NCBI GenBank assembly: GCA_910579085.1
Contig: CAJTRU010000064.1
Coordinates: 1-20,501, forward strand
Length of the DNA stretch: 20,501 nucleotides
Reading direction: 5' to 3'
Origin: an uncultured Lachnospiraceae bacterium
GTDB lineage: Bacteria; Bacillota; Clostridia; Lachnospirales; Lachnospiraceae
Shown piece after piece: positions 15,680-20,501 of the stretch (its first letter is position 1; each line of letters starts with the position of its first letter). The notes under the pieces were generated by a model. That model was not told the DNA's origin. It saw only the letters and a program-made list of their open reading frames with translations, and made no database searches. A program made the position numbers and the translations under genes.

Positions 15680-16867
15680 TTAAAGCATCTGCATATAAAG
15701 CGGTTTTCTGGTCTTCTTTCTTGTTACTTCTATTAATCCAAGCTTGGTCATATCAATAAGTTTAGTCTGTATGCTGTCTTTGGCAAATTCAGCACGCAGG
15801 CAGTCCATAAGAGCCTGGTTATTTTCTTCATCTTCCATATCTATAAAATCAATAATTATTATGCCAGAAAGGTTTCTAAGCCTTATCTGTACCGCAATTT
15901 CCTTTGCTGCTTCAATATTGGTTTTTAAGAATGTTTTCTGTACATCCTTTTTCTTGGAAATTGCTTTTCCTGTATTAACATCAATGGCTACAAGTGCTTC
16001 TGCTGGCTGTATAATTATATATGCACCACTTTTAAGCCATACTTTAGGCATTAATGCACGTTCCAGTGTCTTAGGGATATTATAAACAGCTTCCAGCTTT
16101 CCATTACTGTTATCCCATAACTCCAGTTTTGAAGCAAGCATAAGCCCCTTCTCTTCAAGAAATATTTTAATATTATTATATATTTCCTGGTCATCAGTTA
16201 AAATCTTTCCAAGCCTGTCATTATATGAATTAATAATACTGTTTAAATATCCTGCTGGTGCACTATACAGACATGAAAAAACTGTCTTATGGATTGCAAA
16301 ATTAACTATATCTTTATATTTTTTAATTAGCATTTCTATCTCATTTATAATTTCTTCTGTACTGGCATCTGCACTGTTAGTCCTTGCAATAAACCCATAA
16401 TCTTCTGATATATAACTACTGTTTATTTCTGAAAGACGTTTCCTGGCATCTTTATCACGTATTTTTGAAGACACACTGTTCCTGTAACCTTCTGAAACAA
16501 GCACAATATACCTTCCTGGAATACTTAAAATCCCTGTAAGTGCAGGTGGTTTTGTTTTAATTGCTTCCCTTTCAGCTTGTACAATTATCTCATCCCCAAC
16601 AAGGACACGTCCTTCCTGGTAATGTGTACCAGTATGTATAGGACATTGTTTTATACCAAGCGGAAGATACCCCATCTGCCCTTTCTGGAACTCAACAAAT
16701 GCTGCATTAATATTTTTAACAATATTTTTTACTTTGCCAATATATATATTGCCAAGAATACTTTTTTCCTCCGCATTTTCTGCATCTAACTGGACAATAC
16801 GTGAATTCTCTGTCCTGGCAGTAATAATTTTATTATCCTTTCTTATAACCAGAAGTTCATCTGACAT
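15680..16867 (-). CDS. rng: Ribonuclease E/G family endoribonuclease, short form
   Basis: The 395-aa protein has an N-terminal S1-like RNA-binding region (ILGNIYIGKVKNIVKNINAAFVEF, 37-60, then GQMGYLPL). The RNase H-like/DNase I-like catalytic region carries VAIDVNTGK (D296) and IIIDFIDM (D340), the two Mg-binding aspartates of RNase E/G. TNIEAAKEIAVQIRLRNLSG between them is diagnostic. The family cleaves single-stranded A/U-rich RNA. It ends shortly after the 'TRKKTRKPL' motif, so the CPxC zinc-link and small domain of E. coli RNase G (489 aa) are absent, which may affect dimerisation. It overlaps the preceding gene by 11 bp. Confidence 0.92.
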   Translation of the reverse strand: MSDELLVIRKDNKIITARTENSRIVQLDAENAEEKSILGNIYIGKVKNIVKNINAAFVEFQKGQMGYLPLGIKQCPIHTGTHYQEGRVLVGDEIIVQAEREAIKTKPPALTGILSIPGRYIVLVSEGYRNSVSSKIRDKDARKRLSEINSSYISEDYGFIARTNSADASTEEIINEIEMLIKKYKDIVNFAIHKTVFSCLYSAPAGYLNSIINSYNDRLGKILTDDQEIYNNIKIFLEEKGLMLASKLELWDNSNGKLEAVYNIPKTLERALMPKVWLKSGAYIIIQPAEALVAIDVNTGKAISKKKDVQKTFLKTNIEAAKEIAVQIRLRNLSGIIIIDFIDMEDEENNQALMDCLRAEFAKDSIQTKLIDMTKLGLIEVTRKKTRKPLYMQML

Positions 16868-17525
16868 CCAAAAGCCGCCTTTCCGTTTCTGTAAAACTTA
16901 AATTTAATGCTGCTATTTCTTCAAGCGCATCTTCTGCATCACGTTCTGGAAGCAGCAGGCAGATATCATCTGTTGTCAAAGCCTGTCCTGCATACACCTT
17001 TTCCACCACTTTACAATTAATATCTTCACCATAATAATACTCTCCCCATTCTGCCCACTGCACAGCATTTTCACATATAAAACCAAGCAGGTAATCTTTG
17101 CCCCCGTCCATGCCTTCTGTAGTATTCTGCATCCAGCATCCAGTACTAAAACTATACCACATACAAAATGTCATGGAATGTAAACATTCATCATCTTTAT
17201 AAATATCCAGGAAATTCTTTGGTACACCTGCATATGTTTCCTTGAAAAATGTTTCGTCCCATTCATCTGCTGCAAACTGGTTTAATTCATTTTCATGGTC
17301 AAAACCCTTTATAAATACACCATTCTCCTCAAATAAAACATCCATTTCATCACCGCCGCCATTAGCCAGCTTGTAACCGCCAGAAGCATATCTTTCTACA
17401 AGACGCAGCCAGCTATTCTCTTCTGGCACCATAATAATATCCAGCACAGCCATAGCTTTTAAACAGGAAGCAAGTTTTTCTGGTGTTAAATATACAGGAC
17501 TTTCCTGTCTGGTAATACGTTCCAT
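16857..17525 (-). CDS. Unrecognised 222-aa acidic protein
   Basis: The product is soluble and rich in Asp, Glu and aromatic residues, with GGYKLANGGGDEMDVLFEENGVFIKGFDHENELNQF in the middle and a Cys/Trp-rich part (MTFCMWYSFSTGCWMQNT). No catalytic motif or signal peptide is evident. It starts after AGGGGATAGTAT and its end overlaps the RNase E/G start, so translation is coupled. It resembles small cytosolic proteins annotated only as hypothetical in Clostridia, and I cannot assign a family. Confidence 0.75.
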   Translation of the reverse strand: MERITRQESPVYLTPEKLASCLKAMAVLDIIMVPEENSWLRLVERYASGGYKLANGGGDEMDVLFEENGVFIKGFDHENELNQFAADEWDETFFKETYAGVPKNFLDIYKDDECLHSMTFCMWYSFSTGCWMQNTTEGMDGGKDYLLGFICENAVQWAEWGEYYYGEDINCKVVEKVYAGQALTTDDICLLLPERDAEDALEEIAALNLSFTETERRLLDVR

Positions 17526-17582
17526 ATACTATCCCCTTTCTTTAGTTATTTCTTTTTATCTGCCCTGCTAATATTTTACACT

Positions 17583-17611
17583 ATTATATAAAACATTTCC
17601 AGAAACTTTAA
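17583..17611 (-). promoter_or_regulatory. Candidate promoter for the RNase E/G operon
   Basis: On the minus strand a perfect TATAAT (17583-17588) lies 17 bp downstream of TTAAAG (17606-17611), which matches the -35 consensus at only 3 of 6 positions. It is in the 87-bp gap upstream of the 222-aa gene, about 57 nt before its ATG. Confidence 0.4.
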
Positions 17612-17612
17612 T

Positions 17613-18140
17613 CTACATAATATCAAGTAATTTACATTGTAGTTCCTGGCAGTCTGTTTTATCTATATTACTAAATGTAAATACCATAAGTTCCATAACC
17701 TTTTTAAACGAAACCATACTTGAACCAATTTCATCATATCCCCCACATAATACTTCTATAGTTCCACATGGCAAACTTCTAGCATTATAACCACTAAAAA
17801 AACTATATACTGCATCTGCAAATTCCTTATCCAGACCCGCACAAATTACTTTATTAAATGGAAGTACATTTGACTGGAAACTAATATTTTCCCTTCCATA
17901 ATTTATAATAATATCTGCCCTGTCCGTCTGGTTCTCTGTATATTTCATAAACACCATTGCATAATTACTAATGTGACGTGGACTTAAATATGCCTCCATG
18001 CAGATTATGCCACTATGCCACTTAATACCACCAGCTTCCTTACACAAATGTAAAGTATCCTGGCATGAATAATTAAAAGGTACTTCATCCTTCCATATAC
18101 AGACCCTTTTATATTTATTACCACTTTCAAAAAACAGCAT
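17613..18140 (-). CDS. 175-aa protein downstream of the ATPase/HNH pair; EF-G domain IV-like C-terminus (tentative)
   Basis: No firm family is recognised. The C-terminal half (FADAVYSFF ... GTIEVLCGGYDEIGSSMVSFKKVMELMVF) follows the pattern of EF-G/TetM domain IV, where a helix is followed by strands and a 'G-x-Y-H-x-V-D-S-S-x-x-A-F-K' motif. Here that reads GGYDEIGSSMVSFKK. There is no GTPase domain, signal peptide or membrane span. AAAGGAGGAAATATG is an excellent start. It lies 48 bp after the HNH gene on the same strand with no clear promoter between, so it may be a third gene of that operon. The fold similarity is by eye and may be chance. Confidence 0.6.
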   Translation of the reverse strand: MLFFESGNKYKRVCIWKDEVPFNYSCQDTLHLCKEAGGIKWHSGIICMEAYLSPRHISNYAMVFMKYTENQTDRADIIINYGRENISFQSNVLPFNKVICAGLDKEFADAVYSFFSGYNARSLPCGTIEVLCGGYDEIGSSMVSFKKVMELMVFTFSNIDKTDCQELQCKLLDIM

Positions 18141-18188
18141 ATTTCCTCCTTTACTGCCCGTTTAATTCTGTACAATGCCAATAACCTG

Positions 18189-18863
18189 CTATGGTATATA
18201 TTTTATAAGTTCTGGGTAAGTTTCTTTATTATCCCTTATAAGCCACCGTTTAAAAGCAGCAAATGGTGAACTATCACTTAATTGCAATTTTAAAAGACAT
18301 TCCAGGTCTTCCTTCTCATCATCTTCCGCCTCCTTGTATTCACGCACAAACTCTTTAAACCCAGACAACTCTTTTCTTAAAATCCTGCGCAATATCTTGG
18401 CTTCCATCTTTTTTTGAGGAGTAGAACCATAATATACTTCATTTAATAAATTTACAGTATTAATTGTTTCTGTTCTTAAATCAAGTTTTTCAAATACTAA
18501 TTCTTCATCTGTACCAAAATACCCTTTTTTACGGAAAGCAATTAGTTCTTCAACATTTTCTATAGTACAGTCAATAATTGGTTCATATTTACCAAGTTTT
18601 GTATTATTACAATGGGCACAAGAAAGAAAAAGATTATTCCAGTCATATTTCAAACCTTTATTATTACGGTGTGGATGCAAATGTTCAATATTGTAAGAAG
18701 TAACCTGTTTATTTTCGCAAATATAACATTTATTATGAAACATTTCCCTAAGCGCAGAATTTACTTCCAAAGTATTATAAGAACTATTACCCGCTTCTGC
18801 CTTCTGCAATGAAACTATTGCCTTTTGTGCCTTATCTGTTAATTTTCTTTCAATTTTTATCAT
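18189..18863 (-). CDS. ptuB: HNH endonuclease, PtuB-like (Septu-type defence)
   Basis: The 224-aa protein has a zinc-bound HNH module: CYIC (46-49), IEHLHPH (59-65), NNLFLSCAHCNNTK (76-89). The two CxxC pairs hold the fold, and His/Asn residues form the nuclease centre. The C-terminal half is helical and charged, ending in a 'FAAFKRWLIRDNKETYPELIKYI' segment seen in HNH proteins paired with ATPases. Its ATG overlaps the ATPase stop (ATGA), so the two are made together. In Septu and PtuAB-containing retrons the HNH partner degrades nucleic acid upon infection. Assignment to PtuB is inferred from the pairing and motif order. Confidence 0.8.
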   Translation of the reverse strand: MIKIERKLTDKAQKAIVSLQKAEAGNSSYNTLEVNSALREMFHNKCYICENKQVTSYNIEHLHPHRNNKGLKYDWNNLFLSCAHCNNTKLGKYEPIIDCTIENVEELIAFRKKGYFGTDEELVFEKLDLRTETINTVNLLNEVYYGSTPQKKMEAKILRRILRKELSGFKEFVREYKEAEDDEKEDLECLLKLQLSDSSPFAAFKRWLIRDNKETYPELIKYIP

Positions 18864-20095
18864 AAACTCCTGCCTTCTATTTCCTCAAATTCATCTTTTG
18901 CTTCCTTAGCCAAACCTTGTGGAATATTTTTTAACTCACTTCTTAACATTGCCCTTTCTGCGCGCTCCTTATCTGAAAGCCTGTCTTTTCCTTTAAGATA
19001 TTTATATCTTCTAAGCTTTTCTTTTAACTCATATGAATACTCATCTGTTTCAAAATACCCCTCTGCAAGGCCATCTGAAGAATAAACTTCTAAATTTTCC
19101 AATTCCATATGCTTTTCTAAATCATAAGCTTTTGCATTTGAAACAGAATTAAGAATATATGGTGAATGTGTTGTCACAATAAATTGTATCCTTGGAAAAA
19201 ACTTTATTAAAAATGGGAGAATTTTCTTTTGAAGGCCTATATGAAGATGTGTTTCAATTTCATCAATTAAGACAATTCCTTCTTTATCATATGTACTAAT
19301 ATTACTACTTGAAAGCCAGTTCTGTTCCATTCTTAACATTAAATCTGACACAATACGGATAACAGAAGAATATCCATCTGAAAGTGTATCAAAACCAAAT
19401 GGTTCTCTGCCTTGTACATGTATTTGGAAATCATATTCCTTATAATCATATTTAAGAGTAACCGTATTATCATCCAGCAAAATACACAAAGCTTCTGTAA
19501 ACCTGTCAAACCACTTCTGTATTTTATCCACTGTTTCCATATCACCTTCATTTCTTGCATAAGCCTGTTGTGTCTTTAAATGAACCAGGTATTTATGCAA
19601 TAAATCTCCTGGACCTTCATCAATAAAATAATGAAACCCCAGTTTTACTTCTTTCACCCCATGTTCACGTGTAATTGTTGTTTTCCTATTTGCAGGAAAA
19701 TATGCTGTAATAAAATCACCTTGAATATATAACAAATCTAAATCCTCACAATTATTATTAAAAAAAACATCCACCCCGTCTTTATATTTTTTTACCTGTG
19801 CTAATTTGTTATTATAATTTATTGCAGCATCAAACTTATCTTTTTCTAACTGGCTTATTTCTAACTCCTTCTCTGCATCTGAAAGTTGTGGTATAAAATA
19901 ATTAACCAATGTCATTAATTGTCCATCATTTATTGATTTAAGATATTTACAGAGTGCAAGAAGTAAAGAAGTTTTTCCTGAACCATTTTTCCCTGTAATT
20001 ATTAAATTCTGCCTGTTTTTTTGATTTAATGGTATAATAATATTCCTTAAATGCCTTAATTGTCTTATTCTGATTTCAGTTATATAGTGTTCCAT
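18860..20095 (-). CDS. ptuA: ABC-like AAA ATPase, PtuA-like (Septu-type defence)
   Basis: The 411-aa protein is an SMC/OLD-like ATPase: Walker A GKNGSGKT (35-42), a helical insertion (about 55-230), ABC signature-like FDTLSDGYSS (235-244), Walker B IVLIDE (274-279) and a switch histidine in VTTHSPYIL (307-315). It ends in a charged helical tail with no TOPRIM domain. Directly paired with an HNH nuclease by a 4-bp overlap, it fits PtuA of Septu, which uses ATP status to control PtuB. It is on the short side for that family. AAAGGA precedes the ATG. Alternatives are other AAA-HNH defence pairs. Confidence 0.8.
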   Translation of the reverse strand: MEHYITEIRIRQLRHLRNIIIPLNQKNRQNLIITGKNGSGKTSLLLALCKYLKSINDGQLMTLVNYFIPQLSDAEKELEISQLEKDKFDAAINYNNKLAQVKKYKDGVDVFFNNNCEDLDLLYIQGDFITAYFPANRKTTITREHGVKEVKLGFHYFIDEGPGDLLHKYLVHLKTQQAYARNEGDMETVDKIQKWFDRFTEALCILLDDNTVTLKYDYKEYDFQIHVQGREPFGFDTLSDGYSSVIRIVSDLMLRMEQNWLSSSNISTYDKEGIVLIDEIETHLHIGLQKKILPFLIKFFPRIQFIVTTHSPYILNSVSNAKAYDLEKHMELENLEVYSSDGLAEGYFETDEYSYELKEKLRRYKYLKGKDRLSDKERAERAMLRSELKNIPQGLAKEAKDEFEEIEGRSL

Positions 20096-20139
20096 TTTTT
20101 CCTTTCCAAACCAGTATATCCATAAAAGAGTTACAATTA

Positions 20140-20169
20140 AATATACATGGCTTATATATCCTGTTTCAA
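20140..20169 (-). promoter_or_regulatory. Candidate promoter of the ATPase/HNH operon
   Basis: On the minus strand TTGAAA (20164-20169) and TATATT (20140-20145) are 18 bp apart, about 45 nt before the ATPase ATG. An overlapping alternative is TTGTTA further upstream with ATATAA. Both are reasonable for an AT-rich genome; neither is certain. Confidence 0.45.
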
Positions 20170-20408
20170 TTCTGTAACAATATAAATATATAAATTATTT
20201 TTAATAATAGCATAAATACTATAATTAAATCCAGTAACTTATCCCTATATTATAATTTCTTCTCATATCTGCATTTTTTTCCAAAAAATATTAATACAAT
20301 ACATAAATTTCCCCTTAATTAAAAATTATCCATTATTTTATTATTGTAACAAGGGTAATAAATGAAGTCAATTGTGATAATTTACAGTTATCTTTTGTTT
20401 GTGTAATT
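20170..20408. other. AT-rich intergenic region with no recognisable gene
   Basis: The stretch is rich in A/T runs and shows no reading frame, reverse transcriptase fragment, structured RNA or strong hairpin that I can support. It separates the promoter of the defence operon from the third copy of the MITE-like element. Confidence 0.5.
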
Positions 20409-20501
20409 TGGCGGACGGTTTTATGTGCCAGAGCCAGAATATCCATTAAAAGGGGTACGCTTCCGCTACGGTAAGCCACGCAGCGGCACATAAAGCCATA
20501 T
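20409..20501 (+). mobile_element. MITE-like GC-rich repeat, copy 3 (cut by the window end)
   Basis: The sequence GGCGGACGGTTTTAT, GTGCCAGAGCCAGAATATCC, AGGGGTACGCTTCCGCTACGG and GCAGCGGCACATAA repeats the left half of copies 1 and 2 in the same order, in the orientation of copy 1. Only the left terminal repeat and the hairpin block are inside the window. TTATGTGCC (20421-20429) and GGCACATAA (20486-20494) form an inner inverted repeat. Confidence 0.65.

Noticed and set aside
20096..20408. Retron non-coding RNA or reverse transcriptase upstream of the ATPase/HNH pair
   Set aside because: No RT coding sequence or paired a1/a2-type repeats could be seen in the available sequence; it may still exist beyond the window.

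Overview
The window is low-GC, AT-rich DNA with mostly minus-strand genes, strong GGAGG-type ribosome binding sites and gene families common in gut Clostridia. These include an EpsG-type polymerase, DUF3737, DUF1877, a DUF285/BspA-like surface protein with a Pro/Thr linker, a short RNase E/G and an NdpA-like nucleoid protein. A Lachnospiraceae-type Firmicute is the best guess. It is inferred from gene content, because no rRNA or tRNA is present.

Positions 1-4434 (minus) hold the upstream part of an exopolysaccharide operon, in transcription order: a degenerate tyrosine recombinase, a GT4 glycosyltransferase, a GT2 glycosyltransferase and an EpsG/Wzy-like membrane protein cut by the window start. 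Upstream of it lies the most interesting element of the window. It is a 285-bp segment (4476-4760) bounded by perfect 29-bp inverted repeats. Each repeat is itself an arm-spacer-arm site with an asymmetric AT spacer. Inside is one good sigma-A promoter, which in this sequence points away from the operon. Immediately beyond the right repeat is a second tyrosine recombinase with all catalytic residues. The layout reads as a phase-variation switch, captured in the probable OFF orientation for the polysaccharide operon.

Positions 5620-8610 carry a leader with an intrinsic-terminator hairpin ahead of the intact recombinase, a DUF1877 protein, a DUF3737 beta-helix protein and a membrane-anchored metallophosphoesterase. 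Positions 8611-9897 have no convincing gene. They hold nested inverted repeats, including two opposed copies of a GC-rich MITE-like element with long imperfect terminal inverted repeats. A third copy is cut by the right window edge at 20409-20501.

Positions 9898-10698 (plus) encode an acyltransferase-domain protein. It converges on the minus-strand BspA-like surface protein (10802-13045), with a bidirectional terminator between them. A tight minus-strand cluster (17525 down to 13190) encodes an unrecognised protein, RNase E/G, an iron-dependent alcohol dehydrogenase, a nucleoid-associated protein and a small conserved-looking protein. At the right end (20095 down to 17613) an ABC-like ATPase and an HNH nuclease overlap by ATGA, the arrangement of the Septu (PtuA/PtuB) anti-phage system. 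A 175-aa protein follows with no obvious promoter of its own.

All calls are from reading the sequence. No database search was run.
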